From Hyphomicrobiaceae bacterium (GTDB lineage Bacteria > Pseudomonadota > Alphaproteobacteria > Rhizobiales > Ancalomicrobiaceae), in NCBI GenBank assembly GCA_016793065.1, contig JAEULV010000006.1:1-64000 (forward strand): DNA of 64,000 nt, read 5' to 3'. A program made the position numbers and the translations under genes. Position 1 is the stretch's first letter. Each line of letters starts with the position of its first letter. This document shows, piece by piece, positions 1 through 19,010 of this stretch. The notes beneath the pieces were generated by a model. It ran no database searches and was not told the DNA's origin. It saw nothing but the letters and a program-made list of their open reading frames with translations.

Positions 1-1701
1 CACGACATGGGCATTGACGCCGCCGAAGCCGAAGGAGCTGACGCCGGCGCGACGCGGCCGCGGCCGACCGGCGGCGTCGAAGCTCGTCGGCCAGGGCTGG
101 GTGCGGTCGATCAACCGGAAAGGCGTTCCGGCCAGCGCCAGCAACGGATTGGGCTCGGCGCAATGCAGGCTGGCCGGCAAGGTGGCGTGGCGCATGGCGA
201 GCACCACTTTCAGCAGGCCGGCAATGCCGGCGGCGGCCTCCAGGTGGCCGATATTGGTCTTGACCGAACCGAGGCCGCAGTCGGGCATCGGCGCATCGAC
301 CGTGGCGCTTTCGCGCCGCAGGGTCGCGAATGCCCGCGCCAGCGCCTCGACCTCGATCGGATCGCCAAGGGCGGTGCCGGTGCCGTGGGCCTCGATGCAG
401 GTCATCGAGGCGGGATCGACGCCGGCGCGGCGCCAGGCGGCGACGACGAGATCGGCCTGGGCGGCGGCATTGGGTGCCGTCAGCGAGGTGGCGCGGCCGC
501 CATGGTTGATGGCGGTGGCGCGGATCAGGGCATGGATCGGGTTGCCGTCGGCGAGGGCGCGCGACAGCGGCTTCAGCACGATGGCGCCGACACCCTCGCC
601 GCGAACATAGCCATCGGCGCCGGCGCCGAAGGTGCGGCACTTGCCGAGCGGGCTCAGCATGCCGGCGCGCGACAGGGCGATGTGCAGGCTCGGCGTCAGC
701 ATCAGGCTGACGCCGCCGGCGATGGCGAGATCGCACTCGCCGGCGCGGATCGAACTGACGGCGCGGTGGACCGCCACCAGCGAACTGGAACAGGCGGTGT
801 CGACCGGTTCGCTCGGGCCGTGCAGATCGAGCAGAAACGACAGGCGGTTGGCGAGCACGGCGTGGGAACCGCCGGTGGCGGCATGGCCGTCGAGACGGGT
901 GGAGAGTTCCCAGTAATCGACGGCGCCGACGCCGACGAAGACGCCGGCCTTGCCGGCGGCGAGGCTGGAGGGGCGAATGCCGGCATCCTCGAGCGCCTTC
1001 CAGGCGGTTTCGAGGAACAGGCGCTGCTGCGGGTCCATCTGCGCCGCTTCGGTCGGCGAAATGGCGAAGAACGGCGCGTCGAAGCGGTCGACATCGGCGA
1101 TGAAGCCGCCCCAGCGGATCGGCGTCAGGGGCTCGACGCCACGCCAGTCCCAGCGATCGGCGGGAACCTCGCCGATGAGGTCGCGGCCGGCGGCGAGATT
1201 TTGCCAGAACGTCGCGAGATCGGGCGAGCCGGGCAGGATCGCGGCCATGCCGACGATGGCGATGAGCTCGTCCGTGCCGGTGGTCGTGGCCGGGTGCGAT
1301 GCGCCATCCGGCGCGGGGCCGGCCGTGGGTTCGTCCGTGGGTTCGCCCGGGATCGCGGTGACGATGGCGAGGTCGGCGGCGTCGAGGTCGGCGCGGTGAC
1401 GGTCGAGCACCAGGGCGCGGTATTGGCCGACCAGATGGCGGGCGATGGTCGCCGGCGTGTGGACGTCGAAGAACACCGTCGGCGGCAGTTCGAAGCGGTA
1501 TTCCTCGCCGATCATCCCGGCAAGACCGTGATAGGCGACGGAATCGAAGCCGAGATCGTTGAGTTCGGTGCGGACGGAGGCGGCGATATCGTCGCGATCG
1601 GCGATGTCGAGGGCGAGCTCAAGGATCAGCCGTTCGCAGGCGCGCAGCAGCGGCAGGTCGCGGGCGGCGGTATCAGACGTGGGCGTGGGCGTGGGCGACA
1701 T
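1..1701 (-). CDS. Polyketide synthase, ACP-KS N-terminal part (runs off the left edge)
   Basis: This is the first 567 codons of a modular polyketide synthase whose 3' part lies outside the window. It opens with a carrier domain (about residues 20-95) holding the phosphopantetheine motif LGFDSV at Ser54. A ketosynthase follows from about residue 140 to the edge, with the complete catalytic triad: Cys304 in DTACSSSL, His439 in EAHGTGT and His486 in GHLEAAAG. The last visible residues read SFGFGGVNAHV, the end of a KS. The ATG at 1701 overlaps the stop of the aminotransferase (TGATG), so translation is probably coupled. It is the most distal gene seen in the operon that begins at 12679. The ACP-first order suggests an intermediate handed over from the upstream synthase, but that is inference; the missing downstream domains decide the chemistry. 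Confidence 0.92.
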   Translation of the reverse strand, partial: MSPTPTPTSDTAARDLPLLRACERLILELALDIADRDDIAASVRTELNDLGFDSVAYHGLAGMIGEEYRFELPPTVFFDVHTPATIARHLVGQYRALVLDRHRADLDAADLAIVTAIPGEPTDEPTAGPAPDGASHPATTTGTDELIAIVGMAAILPGSPDLATFWQNLAAGRDLIGEVPADRWDWRGVEPLTPIRWGGFIADVDRFDAPFFAISPTEAAQMDPQQRLFLETAWKALEDAGIRPSSLAAGKAGVFVGVGAVDYWELSTRLDGHAATGGSHAVLANRLSFLLDLHGPSEPVDTACSSSLVAVHRAVSSIRAGECDLAIAGGVSLMLTPSLHIALSRAGMLSPLGKCRTFGAGADGYVRGEGVGAIVLKPLSRALADGNPIHALIRATAINHGGRATSLTAPNAAAQADLVVAAWRRAGVDPASMTCIEAHGTGTALGDPIEVEALARAFATLRRESATVDAPMPDCGLGSVKTNIGHLEAAAGIAGLLKVVLAMRHATLPASLHCAEPNPLLALAGTPFRLIDRTQPWPTSFDAAGRPRPRRAGVSSFGFGGVNAHVV

Positions 1702-3107
1702 CAGGCGACCTCCGCGATCCGGAGGGAAGCCTGTTCGAGGTCGCGCTGGGTCAGGGCGAGGCCGCGGGCGAGGATGTCGACCAGTTCGTCGATCTCGGCG
1801 CGGGTGATGGTCAGCGGCGGCGACAGGATGCACATGTTCTCGTAGGGGCGGATCAGCAGGCCCATGGCCTGGCAGTGGTCGTCGACCCGGCGGGCGATGC
1901 GGATGTCGGACAGGGCCGGCAGGTCGCCGACGAACCCGGCGGAGCACTCGACGCAGGCCATCAGATGATCGCCGCGCACCTCGCCGACGATGGGAAAGCG
2001 GCGCAGCTCGGCGAGGCGGGAGAGGAAATACGGGCCGACATCGCGGACGTGGGCGCAGATGTCCTCGGCTTCCAGCAGGTCGAGATTGCGCAGCGCCACG
2101 GCGCAGGCGACCGGGTGGTTGGAATAGGTGAAGCCGTTGGTGAAGGTGCTGTTTTCGGCGGCGCGGGGGCCGCTGACGGCGTCGAGCAGGCGCTGCGAGA
2201 CCAGCACGGCGCCGAGCGGGACATAGCCCGATGTCAGCCCCTTGGCGGTAACGATCATGTCCGGGACGATGCCGAAGCGCGACTCGGAGGCGAAGACATG
2301 GCCGAGACGGCCGAAGCCGGTGACGACCTCGTCGCTGATATAGAGGATGTCGTGCCGGCGGCAGACCTCGAGCATGCGGCGGTGGTAGCCGGGCGGCGGC
2401 ACGATGACGCCGCCGGAGGCGAGCACCGGCTCGGCGATGAAGGCGGCGAGCCGGTCGGCGCCGACGCGGGCGACGAGCGCCTCGAATTCGGCGACGAGGT
2501 GGTCGAGGAAGCCGTCGGCGTCGACGCCCTCGGGGCGGCGATAGGGGTTCGGGGCCGACAGCAGATGGACGAAGCCGTCCTCGTAGCGGAACTTGGTGCG
2601 GTCCCAGGCCTTGCCGGATACCGACGCCGCCAGATAGGTGCTGCCGTGGTAGGCATCGGCGCGCGAGACGATGTGGGTCTTTTCCGGCCGGCCGGTGGCG
2701 CGGAAATAGTACTGGGCGAGGCGCAGCGCCGATTCGACCGCGGTCGAGCCGCAGGTGGTGAAATGCACGCGGGTGAGGTCGCCCGGCGCATGGGCGGCGA
2801 GCCGCTCGGCGAGGGCGCTCGCCGGTTCGTTGCCCATGGCGCCGAACGGGGTGTAGAAGGCGAGCCGCCGGGCCTGGGCGGCCATGGCATCGGCCAGTTC
2901 GGCGCGGCCATGGCCGAGCGTCATGCACCACATGCCGCCGATGCCGTCGAGATAGCTGACGCCGTGTTCGTCGGTGACGCGACAGCCTTGCCCCGAGACG
3001 ATGACCAGCGGCGCGTCGGCCCCGAGCCGGGCGAGGTCGGCCCAGGGATGCAGCAGGTGCCTGAGGTCGCGCGTGGCGGCGGGGCTGATCGGGGCGGTTT
3101 CGGGCAT
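1701..3107 (-). CDS. Class III (omega) aminotransferase of the NRPS/PKS cluster
   Basis: This is a PLP-dependent class III aminotransferase of 468 residues, a usual length for omega-amino acid:pyruvate transaminases. The PLP Schiff-base lysine is K289 in [15 protein letters not shown], and the Asp that contacts the pyridine nitrogen is D259 in [12 protein letters not shown]. The substrate-side motif GGMWC is near the N-terminus. I chose the ATG at 3107 because similarity begins there; upstream codons read as low-complexity non-coding sequence. It lies 47 bases after the dioxygenase gene and its stop overlaps the start of the next PKS gene. Within a polyketide/peptide operon it could make an amine starter or extender (for example a beta- or omega-amino acid) or aminate a carrier-bound ketone. 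The substrate cannot be read from the sequence. Confidence 0.9.
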   Translation of the reverse strand: MPETAPISPAATRDLRHLLHPWADLARLGADAPLVIVSGQGCRVTDEHGVSYLDGIGGMWCMTLGHGRAELADAMAAQARRLAFYTPFGAMGNEPASALAERLAAHAPGDLTRVHFTTCGSTAVESALRLAQYYFRATGRPEKTHIVSRADAYHGSTYLAASVSGKAWDRTKFRYEDGFVHLLSAPNPYRRPEGVDADGFLDHLVAEFEALVARVGADRLAAFIAEPVLASGGVIVPPPGYHRRMLEVCRRHDILYISDEVVTGFGRLGHVFASESRFGIVPDMIVTAKGLTSGYVPLGAVLVSQRLLDAVSGPRAAENSTFTNGFTYSNHPVACAVALRNLDLLEAEDICAHVRDVGPYFLSRLAELRRFPIVGEVRGDHLMACVECSAGFVGDLPALSDIRIARRVDDHCQAMGLLIRPYENMCILSPPLTITRAEIDELVDILARGLALTQRDLEQASLRIAEVA

Positions 3108-3154
3108 CGGGCAATCCGTGGGTGGCGGCGCGGCGGCCGGCGGGACGGGGCAGG

Positions 3155-4186
3155 TCAACGGGTGATGGCGACCATGTGCAGGCGCGGGCCGGCGAAGGCG
3201 AAGCGGCCGTGCTGGATGACGAGATTGTCGAGCGCCAGCACATCGCCGGGGTTGAGCTTCACCGCGCGGGCGGGACGCCAGATCGCGGCACGCAGCTGGC
3301 TGATCAGCTCCGGGTCGATGTCGCCGCCGTCGCCCCAGCGGGTGGTCGCGGGGTAGCGGTCGTCCGGCAGGTCGGCGGGGAAGTCCGGGTGATCGCGCCA
3401 GTAGGAGCAATGCAGCTCGGTCACCTGGTTGAACCAGAGCTCCTCGCCGGTGGCGGGATGGGTGACGAAGGCCGGGTTGACGTAGCTATAGGCAAGGCCG
3501 TCATCGTCGAGCCATTGGTGGTCGTAGCCCTTTTCGGCCATGATCCGGTCGATGGCGGCGCGATCGGCGGTGCCAAAGGTCTCGACCCAGCCGATCTCGG
3601 CCTTGCGGTTGTCGCGCGGCAGATAGCGGTGGTAGCGAATGCCGAGGGCGCGGAATTTCTCCAGGATCGCCGGATCGATCAGCTTGACGCTGTCGCGGAT
3701 ATCGCTGATCGGCACCTCGCCGCCGACATCGGCGGCGCGGGCGCAATAGAAGAACGCCTTGCGCGGGAAATCCGGCAGATAGGCCATTTCGTTGTGGGGC
3801 GCCATGGTGATGGCGCCGGGCTCGTTGCTGGCGACGAGCGCATGGCCGGGCTCGTGATTGCGTACCGCGATGCCGCCCGAATAACTCAAGGGCGGGTAAC
3901 CGAGCAGGCGGATGAACTCGCCGAAGGCGGTCCGGTCGGCAAGCGGCAGGCCGCGGAACAGGATGGCGCCGCGCCGTTCAAGCTCGGCGTCGAGCACCGG
4001 CCGGCAGATCGCGGCGGCGCCGGCGGCATCGCCGGCGCCGCCGCGCGGGCGCAGTTTCAGCACCATGTCGTTGGCCATGGGGATCGACAGCGGCACGTCG
4101 TCGTGATCGGAGCCGGCGAGGTAGCGACGGGCGCGGACGGGCACGCGTTCGGGGGCGAAATGCTGGACGATGTCGAAGTGATCCAT
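3155..4186 (-). CDS. TauD/TfdA-family Fe(II)/2-oxoglutarate dioxygenase (SyrP-like)
   Basis: The product is a 343-residue non-haem iron dioxygenase of the TauD/TfdA (SyrP-like) family. The iron facial triad is visible as H131-x-E133 in APHNEMAY, the HxE variant found in clavaminate-synthase-like members, and distal H326 in NLVIQHGRF, followed by the arginine region that binds 2-oxoglutarate. SyrP-like enzymes hydroxylate amino acids tethered to NRPS carrier domains, so the likely role is tailoring of an acyl/aminoacyl-PCP made by the synthase in this operon; that role is inferred. I chose the ATG at 4186 (MDHFDIVQ); the reading frame extends upstream only as low-complexity sequence in the 49-base gap behind the SET gene. 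Confidence 0.88.
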   Translation of the reverse strand: MDHFDIVQHFAPERVPVRARRYLAGSDHDDVPLSIPMANDMVLKLRPRGGAGDAAGAAAICRPVLDAELERRGAILFRGLPLADRTAFGEFIRLLGYPPLSYSGGIAVRNHEPGHALVASNEPGAITMAPHNEMAYLPDFPRKAFFYCARAADVGGEVPISDIRDSVKLIDPAILEKFRALGIRYHRYLPRDNRKAEIGWVETFGTADRAAIDRIMAEKGYDHQWLDDDGLAYSYVNPAFVTHPATGEELWFNQVTELHCSYWRDHPDFPADLPDDRYPATTRWGDGGDIDPELISQLRAAIWRPARAVKLNPGDVLALDNLVIQHGRFAFAGPRLHMVAITR

Positions 4187-4235
4187 GATCGGATTCCCGC
4201 AGGGACGGTTGGCAGGACAGGCGGGGCAGGCAGCG

Positions 4236-4745
4236 TCAGCCGCGATCGGCGAGATAGGCGACGCCGTCGGCATTGGCGCGTTCCTTGGCGCCGGTGATCC
4301 AGCCACGGCAGTTGGGCGCGCCGCAGCGGCAGGCGAACTGGCGCATCAGCACATCCTCGGTGGCGGCGTAGTCCATCAGCAGCATCTCGCCGGCGGCGAT
4401 GTGCTTCAGCGCCCACAGTTCGAAGTCGTCCATGTCGAGAAAGACGTTCGGATCGCAGGAATGCAGCAGGAGACCGCAGAAATGCGGGTCGTAGAGGTGC
4501 GAGGTGGCGGTGATCTGCAGGGTGTGGAGGCGGCGCTCGGCGACGACCAGGCCGGAGACCCGGCACAAGAGGTCGCCGCGCCGGAACGACCGGCGAGCGC
4601 GCACGCCCATGCCGCGACCGTCCTCGGTATGGACGATCTCGAAGTCGGCGATGGTCGGATAGCCGTTGGCGGGGTCGAGATCGCCAAAGGGATAGAGGCA
4701 ATCGGAGAGCGCGGCGAGGCGCGTGTTGTTCACCAGCTTGTTCAT
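4236..4745 (-). CDS. SET-domain protein (putative protein/small-molecule lysine methyltransferase)
   Basis: This is a stand-alone SET-domain protein of 169 residues. Visible landmarks are the SAM-binding loop GRGMGVRA (residues 43-50), the pseudoknot motif HSCDPN (95-100), which usually reads NHSCxPN but has Leu before the His, the catalytic-tyrosine segment GEMLLMDY (Tyr126) and a post-SET zinc cluster CxCxxxxC (Cys139, Cys141, Cys146). SET proteins transfer a methyl group from SAM to a lysine amine. The gene starts 5 bases after the stop of the giant synthase and precedes the dioxygenase, so it belongs to the biosynthetic operon. Its target could be a protein lysine or an amine in the product; nothing in the sequence settles this. 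Confidence 0.85.
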   Translation of the reverse strand: MNKLVNNTRLAALSDCLYPFGDLDPANGYPTIADFEIVHTEDGRGMGVRARRSFRRGDLLCRVSGLVVAERRLHTLQITATSHLYDPHFCGLLLHSCDPNVFLDMDDFELWALKHIAAGEMLLMDYAATEDVLMRQFACRCGAPNCRGWITGAKERANADGVAYLADRG

Positions 4746-4750
4746 GTTCG

Positions 4751-12679
<7,929 letters not shown>

Positions 12680-13071
12680 GAATTCCTCCGGTGGACGACG
12701 AGCGGATGCGGGAACGATTCGAGCGATGTTTCAACGGTTTGGCACATGGCCCCACGATCCGCCGCAGCCCGCCTGCGTCGGCTGTCGCGGTGCTTGGCCA
12801 CCGATTTGGGACGAGAGGAGGCAACCACGCCTGGGCGCAGACGATGGCTTTGTCTCTTCCGGTTGTGGTTTATAGGAAATGTTTCCGGAGGGTGTAAATC
12901 CCTGAATATACCTAGCGTCGTCCATAAATTTGAAATTGTCGTTTTGGTTGCATTTTTAACATACCGACGCGCGCCGGATCGATGCGGCTTCCGCGTCATT
13001 GCGAAAGCCGATCCGGACGGTTTGAAGTACCGGGCATTGCCAATCCGGCTGCTGAATTCCGCGCAATGCGG
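12680..13071. other. Intergenic region upstream of the NRPS/PKS operon
   Basis: About 390 bases lie between the start of the synthase gene and the end of the LysR gene. The part from about 12880 to 12975 is markedly AT-rich against a very GC-rich background and should hold the minus-strand promoter of the biosynthetic operon. A TATATT-like element is present near 12915, but I could not pair it with a convincing -35. Apart from the ribosome binding site at 12685-12689, I see no gene or terminator. Confidence 0.5.
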
Positions 13072-14061
13072 TCAGCGGGTGGCGGACTGTTCGGCGGCGA
13101 TGGTGAGCAGCCAGTCGCGGAAGGCGCGGATCGGCGGGCGATCGCGGTATTCGCTCGGGTGGATGAAATAATAGCCGTCGTCGTTGAACACCGGGCGCCC
13201 GGGGACAAGGCCGAGCTCACCCGAGCGCAATTCGTCCTCGATGAGGAAGCGGGGGACGATGGCCGCGCCGAGGCCGGCGACGGCGGCGCGGATCACCAGC
13301 AGGAATTGCTCGAAAACCACGGTATGGCGTTCGATCGGCGGGGCGAGGCCCTGTACCTCGAACCACTCGCTCCAGGCATCGGGGCGGGTTTCCTGCACCA
13401 GCAACGCGATTTCGGCGAGGCGGGCGGGATCGCCGTCGGCCATGGCGGCAACGAGCGGCGGCGCGGCGACGGCGACAAGCTCCTCGGCCATCAGCTTGTG
13501 GACATCGAGGCCGGGCTGATGCGGATGGCCCCGGACGATGGCGGCGTCGAGCCGCTCGCGGCGCAGGTCGACGGTGCGGACGCGGGTGGAGAAATTGACG
13601 GCGATTTCGCGATGGGCGGTGATGAAGCGACCGATGCGCGGCATCAGCCAGCGGGCGCCGAGGGTGGGCAGCACCGCCAGATCGAGAGTGCCGCCGCCGT
13701 CGCGATAGGCGATGGCCTGGGCGGTGGCGGTGGCAAACTGGCCGAGAATGTCGTGGATGCGGTCGGCATAGGCCTGGCCGGCCGGGGTCGGCACGACGCG
13801 GTTTTTCACCCGGTCGAACAGCTTGATGCCGAGCCGGGCCTCCAGTTGCAGGATCTGGCGGCTGATTGCCGCCTGGGTGAGGTGCAGTTCCTCGGCGGCG
13901 CGGGTGAAACTGCCGGTGCGGACGGCGGCCTCGATGGCGACGAGACTGCCGATGGGCGGAATGAAGCGGCGACCGAGCAATGACGTGGCACCGCCGGGGC
14001 CGGCATCGTTGCCACGCGACGCCGGGCGCGGATGAGACGGATGGGCTTTGGGCGTGGTCAT
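13072..14061 (-). CDS. LysR-family transcriptional regulator (GcvA-like)
   Basis: This is a LysR-type regulator of 329 residues. The winged helix-turn-helix is at about residues 40-100, with AAEELHLTQAAISRQI as the recognition helix region, followed by the two-lobed effector domain. The form of the effector domain (LDLAVLPTLGARWLMPR) is that of the GcvA/AmpR subgroup. I chose the ATG at 14061, preceded by a GGGGAAAGAGG purine run; the frame upstream has no conserved sequence. It lies upstream of, and in the same direction as, the NRPS/PKS operon, and downstream of the CoA-transferase gene, so it could control either locus. LysR regulators often act on a neighbouring operon, but the usual divergent arrangement is absent. 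Confidence 0.9.
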   Translation of the reverse strand: MTTPKAHPSHPRPASRGNDAGPGGATSLLGRRFIPPIGSLVAIEAAVRTGSFTRAAEELHLTQAAISRQILQLEARLGIKLFDRVKNRVVPTPAGQAYADRIHDILGQFATATAQAIAYRDGGGTLDLAVLPTLGARWLMPRIGRFITAHREIAVNFSTRVRTVDLRRERLDAAIVRGHPHQPGLDVHKLMAEELVAVAAPPLVAAMADGDPARLAEIALLVQETRPDAWSEWFEVQGLAPPIERHTVVFEQFLLVIRAAVAGLGAAIVPRFLIEDELRSGELGLVPGRPVFNDDGYYFIHPSEYRDRPPIRAFRDWLLTIAAEQSATR

Positions 14062-14343
14062 GGCCTCTTTCCCCTCGGCAACAGGCCCCTCTGCAACAGG
14101 CACGTCTCGTTGTAGCCGATCCGGCGATGAGGGCGAGGGAAAACTCGAGTGGGGGAAAACTGGTCGAGGAAGGAAGGAGCGAAACCCGCATGGGCGAGGC
14201 GGCGGCGGATCAGGGCAAACCCGAGGCCGCCCGCCGACGGATTTCGCTCCCGATCGCGACCGGACAGGGAGATCAGGGCTCTTCCTTGCGCCAGGTCGCG
14301 GTTTGGCCAAGCAGCGAACGCCGGCAACGCGCCGCGGCGCCAG

Positions 14344-15567
14344 CTAGCCGCGAAACACCACGCCGGCGGTCGCAAGCCGGTCGATTTCATCCGGGTCGAG
14401 GCCATGCTCGGCCAGCACCGCCGCGGTATCGGCGCCAAGCCGGGGCGCGGCGCGGGTTTGCGGCATGTCGGAGGCGGACAGGCGGATGGGATTGCGGATC
14501 GACGGCACCGAGCCGGCGGCGGCATCGGAACAGGCAAGGTCGAGCCGCAGCCGGCGCGCCAGCACCTGCGGATCGGCGAAGACGTCGGCGACGGTGTTGA
14601 TCGGGCCGGCGGGGACGCTGGCGGTTTCAAGTTGCTCTAACAACGCGGCGCGGGGGAAGCGGCGGGTCGCCGCCTCCATCAGCGGGATCAGCGCGTCGCG
14701 GTTCTTCACCCGGTCGGCATTGCGCAGGAAGCGGGGATCGTCGGCGAGGCCAGCGAGATCGAGGATGCGGCAGCATTCGCGCCATTGCCGGTCGTTGCCA
14801 GTGGCGATGATGATGTGGCCGTCGGCGACCGGGAACACCTGATAGGGGACGATGTTGGGGTGGGCATTGCCCATGCGGCGGGGCGCCTTGCCGGAGACGA
14901 GGTAGTTCATGCCCTGGTTGGCCAGTACGGCGACCATGGAATCCATCAGGCTCATGTCGACATGCTGACCAAGGCCGGTCCTGTCGCGGGCGGCGAGCGC
15001 GGCCTGGATGCCGATGACGGAATAGAGACCGGTGAAGATGTCGGCGACGGCGACGCCGACCTTGGTCGGCTCGCCATCGGCCTGGCCGGTGAGGTCCATG
15101 TAGCCGCCGAGGCCCTGGATCATGAAATCGTAGCCGGCGCGGGCGGCGTAGGGGCCATCCTGGCCGAAGCCGGTGATCGAGCAATAGACGAGGCGCGGGT
15201 TGAGCGCGGCGAGGCTCCGGTAGTCGAGACCGTACTTGACGAGGCCGCCGACCTTGAAGTTCTCGATCACCACATCGGCGCCGGCAATCAGCCGGCGGAT
15301 GATGTCGGCGCCCTCGGGCTTTTCGAAATCGACGGCGATGGAGCGCTTGCCGCGATTGCAGGCGTGGTAATAGGCGGCGCCGAGATCGCCGCCATCGGCG
15401 GCGGCGATGAAGGGCGGGCCCCACTGACGGGTATCGTCGCCGGTGCCGGGCCGCTCGACCTTGATGACGGTGGCGCCAAGGTCGGCGAGCGTCTGGCCGA
15501 CCCAGGGGCCGGCCAGGATGCGGGCGAGTTCGACGACGACAATTCCGTCGAGCGGAGCGGCGGCCAT
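14344..15567 (-). CDS. CaiB/BaiF-family (class III) CoA-transferase, probably glutarate CoA-transferase
   Basis: The product has 407 residues, the normal length of family III CoA-transferases (formyl-CoA transferase, CaiB, SUGCT). The N-terminal Rossmann part reads VVELARILAGPWVGQTLADLGA. The conserved catalytic aspartate of the family fits D176 in GVAVADIFTG, followed by TGLGQHVDMSLMDSM. It begins 11 bases behind gcdH and is transcribed with it. That pairing is typical of glutarate/lysine catabolism, where a SUGCT-like enzyme activates glutarate to glutaryl-CoA using succinyl-CoA and GcdH then oxidises it. The specific substrate is inferred from context; the family assignment is firm. Confidence 0.88.
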   Translation of the reverse strand: MAAAPLDGIVVVELARILAGPWVGQTLADLGATVIKVERPGTGDDTRQWGPPFIAAADGGDLGAAYYHACNRGKRSIAVDFEKPEGADIIRRLIAGADVVIENFKVGGLVKYGLDYRSLAALNPRLVYCSITGFGQDGPYAARAGYDFMIQGLGGYMDLTGQADGEPTKVGVAVADIFTGLYSVIGIQAALAARDRTGLGQHVDMSLMDSMVAVLANQGMNYLVSGKAPRRMGNAHPNIVPYQVFPVADGHIIIATGNDRQWRECCRILDLAGLADDPRFLRNADRVKNRDALIPLMEAATRRFPRAALLEQLETASVPAGPINTVADVFADPQVLARRLRLDLACSDAAAGSVPSIRNPIRLSASDMPQTRAAPRLGADTAAVLAEHGLDPDEIDRLATAGVVFRG

Positions 15568-15578
15568 GGGTGCTATCC

Positions 15579-16766
15579 TCAGAAGAACGCCTGCAGGCCG
15601 GTCTGGGCGCGGCCCAGGATCAGCGCGTGCACGTCGTGGGCACCCTCATAGGTGTTGACGGTCTCCAGATTGGCGGCGTGGCGCATGACGTGGTACTCGA
15701 TCTGGATGCCGTTGCCGCCGTGCATGTCGCGGGCCTGGCGGGCGATGTCGAGGGCCTTGCCGCAATTGTTGCGCTTGATCAGCGAGATCATTTCCGGCGC
15801 CATCTTGCCTTCGTCGAACAGCCGGCCGACGCGCAGCGCCGCCTGCAGGCCAAGGGTGATCTCGGTCTGCATGTCGGCGAGCTTCTTCTGGTACAGCTGG
15901 GTATTGGCCAGCGGCCGACCGAACTGCTTGCGGTCGAGGCCGTACTGGCGGGCGCGGTGCCAGCAGTCCTCGGCGGCGCCCATGACGCCCCAGGCGATGC
16001 CGTAGCGGGCGCGGTTGAGGCAGCCGAACGGACCCTTGAGGCCGGAGGTGTTGGGCAGGAGGTTCTCTTCCGGCACGATGACGCCGTCCATGACGATTTC
16101 GCCGGTGATCGAGGCGCGCAGCGACAGCTTGCCGCCGATCTTCGGGGCGGACAGGCCCTTCATGCCCTTTTCGAGGATGAAGCCGCGGATCTCGTTGTCG
16201 TGGGCGGCGGACTTGGCCCAGACGACGAAGACGTCGGCGATGGGCGAGTTGGAGATCCACATCTTGGAGCCGATGAGGCGATAGCCGTCGGCGACCTTCT
16301 CGGCGCGGGTCTTCATGCCGGCCGGGTCGGAGCCGGCATCGGGCTCGGTCAGGCCGAAGCAGCCGACCCATTCGCCGGAGGCGAGCTTCGGCAGGTACTT
16401 GCGCTTCTGCGCCTCGGAGCCGTAGGCCTCGATCGGGTACATCACCAACGACGACTGCACGCTCATCATCGAGCGATAGCCGCTGTCGACGCGCTCGACC
16501 TCGCGGGCGACGAGGCCGTAGGAGACATAGCCGGCGCCGGCGCCGCCATACTGGTCGGAGACGGTGACGCCGAGGAGGCCAAGTTCGCCCATTTCCGAGA
16601 AGATCGCCCGGTCGGTCTTTTCATCGAGATAGGCCTCGACGATGCGCGGCGCCAACTTGTCCTGGGCATAGCCGCGGGCGGTGTGCCCGATCAGGTGCTC
16701 GTCCTCGGTCAGCTGCTCATTGAGAAGAAGCGGGTCGTCCCACTGGAAAGCACTCATCTTGGCCAT
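15579..16766 (-). CDS. gcdH: Glutaryl-CoA dehydrogenase
   Basis: This 395-residue flavoprotein of the acyl-CoA dehydrogenase family oxidises and decarboxylates glutaryl-CoA to crotonyl-CoA in lysine, hydroxylysine and tryptophan breakdown. The catalytic base is E374 in [10 protein letters not shown], the GcdH signature near the C-terminus. The FAD/substrate region reads [13 protein letters not shown], and [18 protein letters not shown] is also typical of GcdH rather than of short-chain dehydrogenases. I prefer the ATG at 16766 because a GGGGGA lies just before it; another in-frame ATG is at 16781. It is first in a two-gene unit with the CoA-transferase. Confidence 0.95.
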   Translation of the reverse strand: MAKMSAFQWDDPLLLNEQLTEDEHLIGHTARGYAQDKLAPRIVEAYLDEKTDRAIFSEMGELGLLGVTVSDQYGGAGAGYVSYGLVAREVERVDSGYRSMMSVQSSLVMYPIEAYGSEAQKRKYLPKLASGEWVGCFGLTEPDAGSDPAGMKTRAEKVADGYRLIGSKMWISNSPIADVFVVWAKSAAHDNEIRGFILEKGMKGLSAPKIGGKLSLRASITGEIVMDGVIVPEENLLPNTSGLKGPFGCLNRARYGIAWGVMGAAEDCWHRARQYGLDRKQFGRPLANTQLYQKKLADMQTEITLGLQAALRVGRLFDEGKMAPEMISLIKRNNCGKALDIARQARDMHGGNGIQIEYHVMRHAANLETVNTYEGAHDVHALILGRAQTGLQAFF

Positions 16767-16887
16767 GTTTTCCCCCGGCATGCGGTGTTGCTCGCGGCCA
16801 ATCTAGGCGGAAGTCGGGGCGGGGGAAAGCGACGGTTGGGAATTAAGCCATAACGAAAAGTAATGGCTTGCTGGCCTTGCTCGACGC

Positions 16888-16924
16888 AAAAAGGCCGGCC
16901 CCGGGGTATCCGGATCCGGCCTTT
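16888..16924 (-). terminator. Rho-independent terminator after pckA
   Basis: The arms AAAAGGCCGG and CCGGCCTTTT form a strong GC stem flanked by A and T runs, 59 bases beyond the pckA stop. On the minus strand the stem is followed by a T run, so it should end pckA transcription before gcdH. The symmetrical A/T flanks would allow it to work in both directions. Confidence 0.8.
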
Positions 16925-16982
16925 TCAAAGGGTTGCCGGGACAGCTCAGCGGGTTGCCCCGCCGGCGGTCACGAACCGTGCA

Positions 16983-18596
<1,614 letters not shown>

Positions 18597-19010
18597 GTTG
18601 CAACTCCCGAATACGATTTAGGTTGAGCCCGCGCAGAAGCGTGGCCTGTCGAAAAGGATTCCACCGCGAGAACGGTTGTCCTCCGGCCTCAGCGCCGGCG
18701 ACATTCCGCGTTTGGGATCCCGAAATACGAACCGCTGCCGTCGTCGAACGGCGACCTCACCACGAGGCGGGCGGAACGTAGTGTAACAACTGCATGAAAA
18801 CAAGTCGGCGCGAGGCCGTATTTGAGGTAAATCAGCGTCAAACCGATTTAAGAATCTGAATTCAAATCGGTAATTGGTCGCATAAATCAACTTCCTACTT
18901 TAAAGCAAAAAGTTGCCGCGCTGTTTTGGTAAATTGACCGCCCTGTAAATCTACATATCGACAAGTAAACAGGAATTTGGCATCTATAGTGCAATAAATT
19001 TCATATTCCA
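18597..19010. promoter_or_regulatory. pckA upstream region with an 8-bp dyad
   Basis: About 414 bases without a gene; the stretch from 18770 to 19010 is much richer in AT than the surroundings and should hold the pckA promoter. A perfect inverted repeat, ACCGATTT at 18842-18849 and AAATCGGT at 18864-18871, is separated by 14 bases, about 245 bases from the pckA start. Its spacing suits a dimeric regulator. I do not recognise the site as belonging to a known protein. No other gene or terminator is visible. Confidence 0.5.

Noticed and set aside
12680-13071. TATATT near 12915 as promoter of the NRPS/PKS operon
   Set aside because: No acceptable -35 at a normal distance; only the AT-rich nature of the region is reported.
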